Assembly: GCF_029784135.1 (NCBI RefSeq)
Contig: NC_073745.1
Coordinates: forward strand, 239,478,191 to 239,542,190
Reading direction: 5' to 3'
Origin: Toxorhynchites rutilus septentrionalis
Taxonomy: Eukaryota; Arthropoda; Insecta; Diptera; Culicidae
Length of the DNA stretch: 64,000 nt
Under the pieces are notes generated by a model. That model did not search any database and was not told where the DNA came from. It saw only the letters and a program-made list of their open reading frames with translations. The position numbers and the translations under genes are program-made. How positions within the stretch are numbered: the first letter of the stretch is position 1; every line of letters begins with the position of its first letter. This document shows positions 1 to 11,387 of this stretch, in pieces.

Positions 1-2080
1 TTTATAAAGTTTTTCACTTGGTACCGGTTATAAAAAAAATCACCTTTTTATTCGTTATTAAATCACTAAATATTAAATCACTATACCTAGTCTCTTTTTG
101 CTTACCTTAATTTTTGCGATATTCCTTCGCTGGTTCTGATCGCTTGGTTTTGTTAGTTGTCCTTGGGGTGCCACTACAATCGATAAGCCGTCGATTCGGT
201 CACACACGCGAACTTCTAACTAAAACCGCAATCCTACCGACTGCGCCACTTACGTTTTTAAATTAAAGGAGAGCGTTTTTAAAAAAGAACTACACTTGTT
301 CACTGTAAGATTAAGACTAACTTTATTATCGCTTCCAGTTTACATGACTTATGATTTATGCCTACTCAATGAGCCGAAGGGAATTTGATACCTACATTCT
401 CGAGTTGCGTACCGTTGCCTGTTATGCTGATTCGTGTTGTGGTGTCTACGTTGAATATGTTATTTCAGTGAAGATGGGACGTTTGGCCAAAAGTGATGAT
501 GCCGCTGTTTAGGTTGTTCGAGCTGGTGCATGGCTGGTGTTGCCGTTTGGAATTGACGGTAACTTATATATGAACAATTTTCTTAAATCTATGGTTAGTA
601 ATGTGGGAAACCGATTACTCGCGGTGAACTCGAGATTAGAAGGGTGACATATTTTTCTCAGGAAAAGGATGGGGTATAAGGAAATTATTACAATGTTGAT
701 AATCACACACACTCAATTCTTAAATCTATTCGTACATCTATTGTGAATTTACATTTCATTCTCCTGTTTATAGCAAGCGGACCAATTACTCATAAAGGAA
801 GAAATGGAGGGTATAAGGATATAAGGATAATCACACACGAACATCGATAGATTTAAGGAAAACATATATTTGGGACATGTAATCAACAACATCTCTCACC
901 GGCACATTGGGCTGCCTTCCTCTAGCCCGAAGGGAGTTCTCTAAATTCGTTTTCAAAGATTTTGCAACAGATGTATTCATTTGGTTTTTTCACAAACAAA
1001 ATAGCATTTTAGTAATCTTGATGCAATTTTCATTAATGAATAAACAAACAATCCGTATCAAAACACTGTTAATAGCTTAATAGCTGGCTTTAGTGATCAA
1101 TATTCGCATAATATAGATCATAAAATTTCAAGTTAAGGCTCGTTGTAAAGGTGACATTTGACACTAAAAAGATCTTTTACTATTTTTTGTTTGTTCCATT
1201 CTGTTGTGAGTTACAGGGTGTGAACAATGTTAACAATTTTTTTTTTCATAAATTAAAAAAAAAATTTTAGTGCAAAACACTGAATTCAGATTTCGACTGT
1301 GAACAATTGGACCGTTCAAAAAGGGTTATCACCCATTCGGGGAAAGTTAGAAATGCGGGAAAAATTCAGGAATCAAAATCCATCGGGAAAAATGCGGGAG
1401 AAATCGGGAATAGCTTCATGAAGTCGATATTTTTTTGCCCATTGTTTTTTTTCGACGCCCTAGTATGGTACTCCTATTCCTTCTAAGCATTTTTGTCTAG
1501 CGTTGTTTTAACAAGACAGGTTTTCTGTGTAAATTTATTTGCGCTTTTTAATGAAATATTAAGCACGGCTTATTACTATAAATACAAACAATATCACATA
1601 TTTCACTGAATTACATAATGAGCTTCGAAAACATGATTGCTTATTTTTTTATCCTGACTGTTCAGGAATGCGGATGAGATTTGATTAAAGTAACCTAATT
1701 ACTTAAGGGGGTAATCAAGTCTAGAAATTTGAAAAAATAAATTCTTCATATTTCTGTAGTTCAGACATTCTAGAATATAACCTAAACAGGACCTTTCGGA
1801 AATCCTACTACTTACCCAGTTATATCCATTATAGTGATGCGGTATGTTATCTAGTACGGTCATAACTTCAAATGCGTTTTTCTCGAAACTAGTTTTTTTT
1901 TTCAAACTGGCGTACATGGCGTACATATCTCAAGTTCTACTGAATCGATTTATGTCGAATTTATATAAATACAAACTGTGTGCATCTCTCTATTGCATGA
2001 ACCTACAAAAAAATCATAATTTCTTTACTTTACCTGGAACTGGAAACTGGAAAAAATAGTTTTAAACAGCATTTTTGCAT
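1..2080. other. AT-rich intergenic or degraded repeat DNA
   Basis: No gene is supported here. On the minus strand around 181-260 there is a weak tRNA-like A box (GTGGCGCAGTCGGTAGG read in reverse complement) with no convincing B box, so it is at best a decayed tRNA-derived SINE. Between about 590 and 860 two imperfect copies of a segment containing GGGTATAAGGA and GATAATCACACAC recur about 170 bases apart. The rest is poly-A/T-rich filler without conserved open frames. Confidence 0.4.
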
Positions 2081-2585
2081 TGTTGATTTAGTGATCTTCT
2101 GTTTGGAGTTGAATCTGAATCCATTCTGAATGAATGAATAAATGAAAATTTGGGGGGTTTCGAAAAAGAGAACGTTACGTTGGAGGCACAAGGTACTATG
2201 CATCCAATATATACGAAAATATTCTACTGATGGGGAAGAATAAACTTCAGAAGCTTTCCTGTTAATTGCACTTGATTGAAGAATCACAAAACGAAATGCA
2301 TTTGATCGCAGTATTATATGAATAGAAAACATTGAAATAAACTCTTTCGCTTGAATGTAATTTTCAATTCCAAGGGGAACTGGCAGATTATTTTGCAGCC
2401 AACGATGACATATTTCCGGATTCTTCTCGTAGCTCGATAACAACCAAACGAAAAGAGTTCCGCGCGTGTATGTGTGTGTGGCGGCGCTCGCTTATATATC
2501 AATTGATGATTTCGATAGCCAGTTTTGAAAGCAATTTTAAGGCTATTGAAACAAGTTTTTGTATCAAAAAGTAACAAGTATATAA

Positions 2586-5500
2586 GGGGCTGTCCACATA
2601 CCACGTGGACAACTTTAAGGGGGGTAGGGGGTACAAAAGCGCCCACGCTTGTCCATGATGAGGAAGGTTGGGGTACAGATAATGTCCACGTGGACACGTT
2701 AAGGTGAAGGTGGAGGGAAGCCACAAATAACTGCCACAATGGCGCTCATTTCTTTCATCTCCCTCCTTCACCCCTCGCCCGAAAATCAGTAATTTTGCGA
2801 AACAGTGTGAAGAAAATGATTGTTTTCGCACACTTCCCATCAAGTAATATCAACCAAGCTCTAATCGATTACTCACAAGATATTGAATTTTCATCTGCCG
2901 TCGCACTGTATAGTCAAAAGCGTCGGAAAACTCGAGCTAGTGCTCTGAAAGTTAATTTTTCATTTTTGAATTTTCCGCAATGGTTTTGTTTGTATTGGTG
3001 AAAGCATCGTTACTGAGCATCGACACTGATGCCAGACCACATCATCGAAACAGATATAAAAACCATTCAATAAAATGTTATTCCTGGGTCATAGCGTTTC
3101 ATGTCATGAAAATCAATGAAATAAAAAAAAAATATCAACAATACAATTATTATTTTACGTTTGATGGGTCTATAATGTAACTTTTAGCAACTTTAACATT
3201 GGTTAAGAAAATTGAATTGCAGAGCTCGGAACACTGCCACGACTGCCTAAAAAAAACTGCCCCGACTGCCCCTCAAAAATAGTAAACGGAAAAGTATTAC
3301 ATTCAATCAAAATGCCTCGGCCAACGAAGAGAAGGGTTAAGGCTCTCCAACGTAAATATGTGAAAACAATACGATCAACGAAGGTAAATATTAAGGAATT
3401 ATCAATATCGTGTTACTGTGCGGAAGAACTTGTTGATACCAAAGAGCCCCAATTCACATGTGTTATAAATTTGCTCAAGTTACGCTCACGTATAATCAGA
3501 ATTTTACTTCATATGTAAATAAACCTTCTATAAATATTTATATTTGCGATTGTTCATAAATTTAACTTCAGTATTGAATTGTTTTTGTTTTTTTTTTTCA
3601 AATGTATTCTTAGACTCGTGTCAGTGAAGCGCCACACTGTCTGATAAGTGAATTGATCTATTTACATACGAGGATTAAAACAAGCGAAAGAAATTGCTCT
3701 TCTCTTACAAACACTATTACCCCATTTTTACACGTGGTTTTACCTATACTACTACAATGGCAAATATTTTTAAAAAATACGTTCAGATTAGTTTTCAAAA
3801 ATAAAGGAAATTTGTTTTGCATTATCAAAAATGTTTAAGCTTTCCGCCCAATATTCGAATATTTTTTCCATATCATCGAACTTCTTCACTGAAATATGTA
3901 TTCCGAATGAAACTCGCACAAACGGTGAGCGATCAAGCTTCCATTGGTAGTAGAGGCTCATTGTTTTTTTTTTGCTGTATTATAGTGATTTTCAGGCTTC
4001 ATCTATTGGACCAACGGATTTATTCCGTTGGAAGAATGTTGGGAATAAGAATTGAACTCGTGACCTTTAGCGTGAGAGGTACGGATGCTAACCACTGCGC
4101 CAGATCGCCTCCCGGGGATCATTGTTTTCTACTTCTATGCTACGTCATATTTGAGCATAAACTGAACTCTGAGTTCTAGGTCCAGCTCTAAGTGTGAGTA
4201 AACTTGACATGGCGAACTGCTGCTACATTTTTTCTGTAGAATACATGTGGGATGTTGATAATTTGATTTCTTCAAATATAATATTTGGAATATTTGGAGA
4301 ATTTTCCAAAATATTTGAGAAGAACTTAGCGAAACGAGTGCTATCTAAATCTCTATAATACCTGCTCAAAAACAGAGGTATTGAAAGAAGCAGATTCAGC
4401 CCATCTTTCTGATGGACAGTACCTCCGTTCCCGAATATTTCCCGAATTCAGTGTCCATTTTGCGATGTTATCTTCGATACAGCTGAGTTAGGTATACTAA
4501 GCACAGGAGAGCGGTTTATTAAGGATCACTATGTCGTACCGAACGAATGATTGGGATATTACAAGTGAGATTTCCGTCAATTAGCACATGTTATTACGAC
4601 ATTTTTGTTTTTCAAGGGGGCTTTGAATCCGGGTTTAGATTACATATTCTGCACCACAACTAAGAAGAGACTCCTATCAAAACGATCAATGGCATGATCG
4701 AAATCACAAGTCTTCCATGTTTATGTTAAACCTGACAACTCTACGTTTTATGGAAATCACCGCATCGAAAATATTTTCAAAATGTTGTTTTCTTTGTACT
4801 AATTTTCGCTTCAATATCTGAGCTAGTATCTCGCAGTCAAAGTTCAGTAAAGAAGTATGCCTAAATCCATAGGTTGTTTCTTCATTTGAAATGCTTTCGA
4901 CACATTTTTTAATAGCTTCAATTAAAACAACATTCAATTGAGCTAAATCATTTCAGAAGTCTTCAGAAAAACTTATTCCGATTGACACTCGTTTCTCGAA
5001 TATTTCTGCAGGCGAATAATTCTATTGCCAAATAAGTTTCTTTAGACGTTGTTTCGTCATTTGACCGTTATTGATTCAGCTGTGATTTTACGATTACAAG
5101 AAAAAAATTACTTGATTGTGTAGTTTTACTGTTGTACAGTTTTTTGAAGAGTCCAGAGATGAAAATCTAATTAATAAAAAAAAAGATCTTTGAAATCACC
5201 GAATAAATGTTTATTTTCGTTTTTTCTCCACGTTAAAACCATTAGAAAAGCAGATATGTATTTGGTGTTGGTTATTTCGAAAAGGGATTTTGAAGGAGTA
5301 GTATTTTGGGCATAAAATTAGTTATCATAGTGGGATTATTCCCCAAACGTTGATGAAAAAAGTTTTGTATTGCGCTGTCAACAACAGTTAAAATGAGATA
5401 CTGCAGCTGGACAAAGTACAGTTGAGAAGTTTTAGAAATTTTGCCTACTTCATTTTTTGAAAATATGATTTACGGATACGAATGAATCGCACAATTTTTA

Positions 5501-5756
5501 GCCTCCATTAACAAAAAAAAGAACATGTTTTTTTTGTTTCTCTCGTCATTAAAAAACACCAAATATAAAACAAGACTAATTTAAAATTGAGTATAGGCAC
5601 AATGTGATTATTTCCTTTTTATTCAATTAAGATATATGGAAGAATGTCCACATGGACAACAGAGGAGGAATAGTCAATGTCCACGCTTGTCCACGGAGGG
5701 GGAGTGGGGAATCTAAAATTGTGCTTTTTCTGTCCAAGTGGTATGTGGACAGCCCC
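2586..5756. mobile_element. PIF/Harbinger-type DNA transposon, decayed or non-autonomous
   Basis: Terminal inverted repeats of about 26 bp start GGGGCTGTCCACATACCAC at both ends, with a single mismatch over the first 26 positions. A TAA flanks each side (2583-2585 and 5757-5759), the 3-bp TWA-type target duplication known for PIF/Harbinger. Subterminal copies of TGTCCAC...GTGGACA lie within 130 bp of both ends. The empty site is visible in a related copy near 45.18 kb. The interior is AT-rich. Two small frames, about 3312-3518 (plus, basic N-terminus MPRPTKRRVKALQRK) and 4704-4937 (minus), resemble nothing I recognise, and no DDE nuclease is visible. A SINE lies inside at 3964-4116. Confidence 0.7.
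3964..4116 (-). mobile_element. tRNA-derived SINE, Feilai-like family
   Basis: Read on the minus strand it begins GGGAGGCGATCTGGCGCAG. It has a tRNA-like A box (GGCGCAGTGGTTAGC) and a B box (GGTCACGAGTTCAATTC), a non-tRNA body ending CACTATAATACAG, and a poly-A tail (poly-T at 3964-3973 on the plus strand). TCATTG flanks both sides as an imperfect target duplication. It matches three other copies here (45257, 55398, 58244) but is the most diverged, with a GTTGGACCAA-type change in the body, so it is probably the oldest. It lies inside the Harbinger-type element and so inserted after it. Confidence 0.8.
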
Positions 5757-6535
5757 TAACGCGTAGACATTTTATCTTTCGAATAAATTGTTTATCATAC
5801 CATTTCATTCAGTTGTTTTGAAGCTATTAACGCTCAAATTCTCGTTTGCAATGCTGTTTGTGCAAACAAATGGCAAATGGCGTCGGGACCTCTTATAGGC
5901 CAAAAGGGAATCCATCGGGAGGAGAGTGGTACCACTGAAAAGGCGACCAAGAAAGTACCAGCATCGAAAATTGTTTCCGCCTGAGGCATCGAAGCAGTCG
6001 CCACACTGTATGTGTGTCTCGCACATCTCTTTTCGTTTGGTGGTTATCGAGTTAGCATTAACCACTGGCGGGCATCGAGCATCGAGAAGAATCCGGAAAG
6101 ATGTCATCGTTGCTGCAAAATAATCTACTAGTTCCCCTTGGAATTGAAAACTACATTCAAGCGAAAAATTTATTTTAATGTTTTCTATTCATATAATATT
6201 GCAATCAAATGCATTTCGTTTTGTGATTTTTCAATCAAGTGCAATTAACAGGAAAGCTTCTGAAAATTATTATTCTTCCCCATCAGTAGAATATTTTGGT
6301 ATCCAATATTGAATGCATAAAACCTTGTGCCTCCAACGTAACGCTCTCGTTTTCGAAGTCCCCCAGACTTTCATTTATTCATTCATTCAGAATGGATTTA
6401 GATTCAACTTCTAACAAATGATCACTAAATCAACGATAGTCCTGCGTCAACCTTGCGGTTATACTACAGATATAACCCACTTCCTGTTTTTTTTCCGTGA
6501 CATAAGTCATATTTTAAACATTTTATTCAAACTGT

Positions 6536-6615
6536 ACATAATCGAGTCACAAATTGTATACAATCGAATCACATATAATCGAGTCTGTATATAATCGAAT
6601 CTGTATATAATCGAG
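6536..6615. repeat. Short degenerate tandem repeat (ATAATCGAGTC type)
   Basis: Four to five imperfect copies of a roughly 17-20 base unit built on TATATAATCGAGTC. The motif is reminiscent of the subterminal repeats of Tc1/pogo-type MITEs in mosquitoes (from general knowledge, not verified). No inverted partner was found nearby. Confidence 0.4.
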
Positions 6616-7700
6616 CGTGACCTGTATTATAATTTTTCAACGTAAAATTTATATTTTACAAACTACAGTTTCTAGTGGCTTCGTTTTGCTATTATTGATT
6701 TTTGGGAATGTTGATGGAAAATTATTTAAGGCAGCTGAAATTATGTGTGGAAAATTGACTAGAAGTAAAAACTGTAAAAATTGCTAAACCACTCTAATCG
6801 TGAACGTAAATCAGAACAAACACATATTCCTCAACCAGAACTAAGCGATGAATCAATTGTTTGTTGAAGTTTCGCTCAGGTCGTCAACAACAACACAAAA
6901 AAAACATCGTAAACCGTTCACTTTTCGTTCCGCGGAATGAAAAGAAGCTGCATAAACAACAGACAACGCCCACCGTGAAAATCTCACACATTCGACTTGC
7001 ATCAGCATAAAAAAAACAAACAATTGGCGAAAATTCTTAACCGTTAATCCGGCATTCACCCATTGTAAAAATACCGAAAGTAATCGATTTAGAGGCTCAC
7101 AGATTCGGTACATTACATTCATTTGCGCAGCGAGAGATTCACGCAGCGAGTGGCAATCATTCCGGTTCAATAAGCCGTTGAGTGACCACCGATCAGCATG
7201 TGTATCATCAGCAATTTTCATTTCAATTTCTTTTATCAACATCATACAGAGATGAATGACAGCATGACACCATCAGACCATCACCACCACTATTTCCCAG
7301 GACCTTGAAAATGAAAATTGTCACCCCCCGGTCGGACGATCGTGCGCTTTCGGAAGTTGATGACCTTCGGCTGAAAAGTTTGTCATCACAGCCAGCAGTC
7401 GTGGGGCTGTTATTTAATTTGCTTACAGTAGCGGAACCAAAACAAAGCGGGTTTTTGCCGCCGAAAAAAATGCCACGCAGAAGTGAACCGAAACGCAGCG
7501 GGAGCAGTAAAAAAAAAGCTGTATGAGATAATAATGATTAATATGAACTTCCAACCGAGTTAGAATGGAATGAGCGAGTGGAAACATAGTCGGCAATAGA
7601 ATGTGCCAAAATTACCCAGGTGTGAAGATGTGGTGAAGTTCGAATGAGTGATTCCGGTTGATATCCAGAATTGTAACAGATTATTTTTAAGTTGTTTTTT
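6616..7700. other. Apparently unique sequence, no gene identified
   Basis: GC content rises between about 6870 and 7530. A 73-codon plus-strand frame at 7305-7526 (basic C-terminus KKMPRRSEPKRSGSSKKKAV) and a 130-codon minus-strand frame at 6853-7245 are open, but neither resembles a known family, and splice context or codon bias could not be judged. It may be host single-copy DNA between repeats. Confidence 0.35.
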
Positions 7701-8218
7701 GACGTAGGACTACGTCTAACCGGAATATATAGGGGGTGAAATGGAAATCTAGGCACTGAACAAGTAGGAAAAAATGCAAGATTTGGAACGCTTATAACTC
7801 GAGCATTTCTCAATAGATCGCAAAGGTTTTTGCATCAATTGATAGGAAATATATCTACGCATCTATCATAATGAATAACATTTCATTTTTCTTGAGATAA
7901 ATAATTGAATAATTGTGAAATATCAAGCATTGTCCAAATGCACTATGTGCCCATTTTTGATTGGTCCGTTTTGTGCTCCTCCAATCGAACCGACCAAAAC
8001 GGGCAACCAGAGCAGCAGCGAAATAGAATGAACCACGATTGGAAAGGAAAAAGAAAAAAATGAACGAAACATTGGTCGCAGTCTCACACATGCGTAATTC
8101 TCGAGCCAGCCAGTCAGCTTAAAAATCCCCGCTCCGCTGCCGTAACGATCATTCTCATTCAAACCGTACACCACATCGGTTCGCATCACAACACATCAAC
8201 AAACCAACCCAAGCAGCC

Positions 8219-8440
8219 ATGTCTGGACATGGTAAAGGAGGAAAAGTGAAGGGAAAGGCAAAATCCCGCTCGAACCGTGTTGATCTGGAGTTCCCCGCAA
8301 GGGTAGCTAGGCCGAGCGCGTTAGTACCAGTGCACCAGTCCACCTAGCCGGCGTTATATAGTTTCGGCCGCCGAAGTGATCGAGTTAGCTGGTAAAGCTG
8401 CTCGCGACGATAAGAAAACCCGCATTCGGAACAGAACACA
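8219..8440 (+). pseudogene. Histone H2A pseudogene, N-terminal two thirds (H2A-1, copy 1)
   Basis: The frame opens ATG TCT GGA and reads MSGHGKGGKVKGKAKSRSNR, the H2A N-terminal tail with one Arg-to-His change. It then runs into the L1 region, where about eight codons (the VGRIHRLL segment) are missing. After an in-frame stop it resumes as AERV then SAPVHLAGVI, and after a one-base shift as AAEVIELAGKAARDDKKTRI. That covers about residues 1-78 of a family usually 120-130 long. Beyond this point similarity is lost. Stops, a deletion and a frameshift make it non-functional. The leader (CAAACCGTACACC onward) resembles a histone 5' UTR. Nearly identical copies are at 15768-15974 and 26211-26417 on the minus strand. 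Confidence 0.85.
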
Positions 8441-8662
8441 TTCGGTTCGGTGGACATCAAGACAACAGGCAGTTGCAGCGAGTGGCGAGTGGCAAACGCA
8501 ATCGCAAAACGGCATCAGGTATCAGAAGAAAAAAGTTTGTGCTTTATACACACTGCTTTGGTGGTAAATCCAGAACAAGGCGGCATCGAGGGCGTTCGAA
8601 ATGGTTTTTTTTCAAAACCACGAGTACTAAGTTTTCTAAATTGGAACCATTCCATAAAACAA

Positions 8663-8700
8663 GGCGCTTTTCAGGGCCATTAAACCTTCCAAAAAAAGAG
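8663..8700 (+). terminator. Histone mRNA 3'-end stem-loop with downstream purine-rich element
   Basis: GGCGCTTTTCAGGGCC matches the conserved 26-base histone 3' signal core (6-bp stem, TTTC loop) with one mismatched stem pair. Twelve bases downstream the tract AAAAAAAGAG (8691-8700) resembles the histone downstream element that pairs with U7 snRNA. Its orientation matches the H2A-1 fragment upstream. In replication-dependent histone mRNAs this pair of signals directs cleavage without polyadenylation. Confidence 0.75.
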
Positions 8701-8870
8701 TTTAGGAAATACAGTTCAATGCTTTCTAAAACAATATCCAAAATAATAATAAAACACAAATTGATTTTTTCATAATTTGTTTGCCAGGATATGATGAGTA
8801 TGTGAATTTGGCAGTTGTTCTGAGCTTATTGATTTGCACCAATTCTTAAATTGCTTCTAGATTGAAAGTA

Positions 8871-9097
8871 CAGTAATTTACACTTATCTCGACATTTAGC
8901 TAATTGGTCGGACCAGTAATGCGACATATTTAGTTGGACATTTTTGTAAACATAGAGTTCGGGGTCCAAATTATGACCCCACATTGAAGGTCGACACTGT
9001 ACCACTGTCATCGCAAATGTTCAATTACAGGTTAAAATTACCTTCAATCCGATACTGAGTGGTGGTAATGCGACGTGCCATTGAATGTAATTTACTG
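8871..9097. mobile_element. 227-bp MITE with TA target duplication, inside the histone-derived unit
   Basis: It begins CAGTAATTTAC and ends GTAATTTACTG, imperfect 11-bp inverted repeats, with TA immediately outside both ends, as for Tc1/mariner-type MITEs. It has no coding capacity. The same 227-bp insertion at the same place occurs in the other two full copies (15097-15323 and 25540-25766), so it arrived before the histone-derived units multiplied. Confidence 0.7.
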
Positions 9098-9144
9098 TAA
9101 AATATGTGGGGAAGTAAAAATATGGATGGGAAGAAATTTTCCAA

Positions 9145-9225
9145 CTGTGAAAGCTGTGGCGAGTGGCAAATGCAATCGCTAAACAGCAAGGTTTAGCCGA
9201 ACAAGATGGGGATATCGAGTGATAG
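9145..9225 (+). pseudogene. Histone H2A C-terminal fragment (tentative)
   Basis: Translating across AAAGCTGTGGCGAGTGGC gives KLWRVANAIAKQQGLAEQD then a stop. I align this loosely with the H2A segment NKLLSGV-TIAQGGVLPNIQ, allowing small insertions. The same block occurs at 11766-11838, where it is followed by stops and then a histone stem-loop, as expected for an H2A 3' end. The alignment is short and gapped, so the call rests partly on position. Confidence 0.45.
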
Positions 9226-9262
9226 CAAAACAATAAACTCTTTAGATTGAAGATAATTTTGT

Positions 9263-9335
9263 GATCCTGAAAAGGACCCTTTTTAGCCTGCATGTGAATC
9301 CAACGAGCGAACAAATCGTAATGAATGTATTTTTT
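9263..9335 (-). pseudogene. Histone H3-like 3' end with intact stem-loop, antisense to H2A
   Basis: On the minus strand the last codons read KYIHYDLFARWIHMQA, which I align with the H3 C-terminus KDIQLARRIRGERA (shared K, I, L, AR, I and terminal A; two extra residues). About ten bases later comes GGTCCTTTTCAGGATC (9278-9263), a histone stem-loop with every stem position paired (one G-U wobble). It is followed about 18 bases on by AAAGAG (near 9240), a purine-rich downstream element. H2A and H3-like 3' ends thus converge, as could happen in a histone cluster. The stem-loop is strong evidence; the H3 identity is inference. The plus-strand counterparts are at 14860-14931 and 25303-25374. Confidence 0.6.
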
Positions 9336-9438
9336 TGCCATCACTCCCTTTTAACGCTCATTCGTTCGTCTCGTTGGACTCGCCCCTCTGGCTGAGTCTG
9401 CCGATTTGTCTCTATCCTGTGAGTGTGTACCGCTAGAG

Positions 9439-9445
9439 TATAAAA
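9439..9445 (+). promoter_or_regulatory. TATA box of the H2A-2 pseudogene, split from it by a LINE
   Basis: TATAAAA in the context GAGTATAAAACACGCGG. In the copies without the LINE the same TATA lies about 70-75 bases upstream of the H2A-2 start position, a normal spacing for a histone gene. Here the LINE inserted about 25 bases downstream and has moved it 1.9 kb away. Confidence 0.5.
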
Positions 9446-9470
9446 CACGCGGACTCCAAAAAAATATCTG

Positions 9471-11322
9471 CAACTTCCCTTCACCCACCTGGTAACAAAA
9501 GCCATCACTAATAAAGCCATCCGTCACTTGTCACTCCCCGAAAGTGACCACAATGTCCCATTAATACATAGAGCTAAAACATGGTTCAAAAATCTCACGA
9601 ACAAAGATCTTCCCGATATATGTGAACGTTCATCTGCGACGGGAAGAAATTGGAACGTCAAACCGCCGAACATTAACCTTGAACTTCTCAAGGCAGTTCG
9701 GGCGGGAGACCCTTCTCCAAAAGTCAAAGCCTGCTTCAATAACCTCGTTTCATCCAATTTTCAAATTAATCACCAGGTATACACAGATGGTTCAGTCAGT
9801 GCCGATGGAGTTGGATGTGGAATCTTTGAGAGTAGATACACTGGTAGCTTTTCTCTTCCACCGCAATGCTCCATCTTCAGTGCGGAAGCTTTCGCCCTTT
9901 TAATAGCTACCCAAGAATGCACCCATGAGTTTCTTCCTACCACAATATTCTCAGACTCAGCTAGCTGTCTCCACGATCTTCTAAGTGGAAACAGCAAACA
10001 CCCATGGATTAAGCAAACAGAAGAGGCTGCTTCAAATAAAAACATCTCCTTCTGCTGGGTTCCTGGTCACTCAGGAATCCGCGGAAACACAGCCGCCGAC
10101 ATACTGGCCGGCAAGGGCAGCAAAATAGAACCCCCAGACATGCCCTGTCCTCCATCTGACATTGTCCGCTGGGTAAAACAGCAAGTCCGTGAAAGCTGGG
10201 ACATAGGTTGGATAAACAGCCGTCCCACCCAACTTCTTCAAATTAAAAGTTCCACTCTTCCTTGGGAGGACCGTCTCAATAGTAAGGAAAGGCATGTCCT
10301 TACCCGTCTTCGAATTGGGCACACTAACTTCACCCACTCACACTTGTTCTGCAGAGCCGAAAAACCCCAATGTGCTTGCAACGAAGCTCCGGTTTCCGTT
10401 AGCCATCTTTTACTTGAATGTCAACATACCAAAGATGCTCGAGTCCGACACAACATAGGTCAGAGTCTCCGAGATATCCTCAGTAGAGACGAGACCCAAG
10501 AAACCAATTCAATTGCGTTTCTGAAAGAAACCGACTTCTTTGGTAAAATCTAAACCGAAATACTAAATACCTTGGAAATTGCTTATTAAAGTTCGCCACT
10601 TCACAGTCATGTATGCGTGTTTATGTGTGTATACACATGTATGTACGGGTCGGAAGGAAGGTATTCATACATGTATATACACGCATTCAATAATAATAAA
10701 TAACAAATAATATAATATATACTTTCATACCCACATCTATCTTCTATCCATTACATTATATTTTAATCAACTTCCTATTCCTACAGCCACACTCACCAAG
10801 GAGGATAAATTCATTAAATAAACCTCTCCATTTTTCAGCTATACTATATACCATTAAATTCAAAACCACTATATTTTATTATCTATTCAAACTGTATTTC
10901 ATTTCATTTCACCCCACACCACACCCACTCCTCCCCTCTTTCCTTCCCATACCACTCCCACCCCCTCCCACTCCACTAATCCCACCCAAATCCTTTCCAC
11001 TCCTTTCCTTCCTATCCTCCTGAGAAGGGCCTTTTTGTTTTTTGGCTTTGGAACACGCCTTTCGCTGGGTCACTTGTGCTTCGTTACTGCTTTGGTCCTC
11101 GGATCAGTAAATTTTTACTTTTCTTTACAGCATATATTAAATATCTTATGAAGCATAGGATCCCTTCCTACCTTCTTCTTTAACCGAGAGTCGAGCGTAC
11201 AGGTCTGATGAGTGATTTTGTTGGTTTCCCTTTCGCCAGTCCCCTCTGGGCTGGTTTTATTGTGGCTCTTCACTGGGCTAGAGGCGAATGAACTGCAAAG
11301 TTTAAAGCCTCTTAAAAACAAA
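9471..11322 (+). mobile_element. 5'-truncated non-LTR retrotransposon (LINE) with RNase H domain
   Basis: It is flanked by AAAAATATC at both ends (target duplication), ends in an (AAAG/GAA)n tail after AAGCCTCTTAAAAACAAAG, and has a pyrimidine-rich 3' UTR (10900-11020). Comparison with the uninterrupted sites near 14665 and 25110 shows the exact insertion point inside the histone-derived unit. Truncation removed everything upstream of the end of the reverse transcriptase. RNase H-bearing LINEs belong to the I, R1 or LOA-type clades; I cannot decide which. Confidence 0.85.
9474..10553 (+). CDS. LINE ORF2 C-terminal part: RT tail, RNase H and CCHC-like domain
   Basis: The frame is open from the insertion point (LQLPFTHLVTKAITNKAIRH, the RT thumb end), so it has no native start; the first ATG is at 9528. 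Numbered from that ATG, the RNase H domain spans about residues 82-200 with all four catalytic acids: D87 (VYTDGS), E120 (SAEAF), D143 (FSDSAS) and D191 (GNTAAD). WVPGHSGI at 177-184 is the usual pre-catalytic motif. A Cys/His cluster (C-x-C, then SHLLLEC) lies near residues 280-300, typical of LINE ORF2 C-termini. There is no internal stop over 341 codons, so the insertion is fairly young. It is a dead fragment, because RT and endonuclease are missing. Confidence 0.85.
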   Translation, partial: LPFTHLVTKAITNKAIRHLSLPESDHNVPLIHRAKTWFKNLTNKDLPDICERSSATGRNWNVKPPNINLELLKAVRAGDPSPKVKACFNNLVSSNFQINHQVYTDGSVSADGVGCGIFESRYTGSFSLPPQCSIFSAEAFALLIATQECTHEFLPTTIFSDSASCLHDLLSGNSKHPWIKQTEEAASNKNISFCWVPGHSGIRGNTAADILAGKGSKIEPPDMPCPPSDIVRWVKQQVRESWDIGWINSRPTQLLQIKSSTLPWEDRLNSKERHVLTRLRIGHTNFTHSHLFCRAEKPQCACNEAPVSVSHLLLECQHTKDARVRHNIGQSLRDILSRDETQETNSIAFLKETDFFGKI

Positions 11323-11387
11323 GAAAGAAGAAGAAAAATATCTTATTTTCTTTCAAACCGTAAACCCGTGTGGTTGTACGGCATCGG

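Larger units (their letters stand above)
2083..6480. mobile_element. Inverted-repeat (foldback-like) element, interrupted by a Harbinger-type insertion
   Basis: The segments at 2083-2480 and about 5930-6430 are diverged inverted copies of each other. Both carry the same landmarks: a GTTGATTTAGTGATC-type end, a block around GAATGAATGAAT, and the segment TTGGAATTGAAAA next to CATTCAAGCG. The outer right end continues into CTTGCGGTTATACTACAG and TATAACCCAC, which recurs at 42.4, 43.8 and 50.0 kb. The centre was split by another element at a TAA site. Rejoining the flanks (GTAACAAGTATATAA with CGCGTAGAC) reproduces the uninterrupted sequence seen near 45.18 kb, which confirms the nesting. No transposase is visible, so it is non-autonomous. 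The superfamily is uncertain. Confidence 0.55.

Noticed and set aside
8560..8610. H2A.Z-like peptide (GGKSRTRRHRGR)
   Set aside because: Only four consecutive residues (KSRT) fit the variant and the neighbours do not continue the match.
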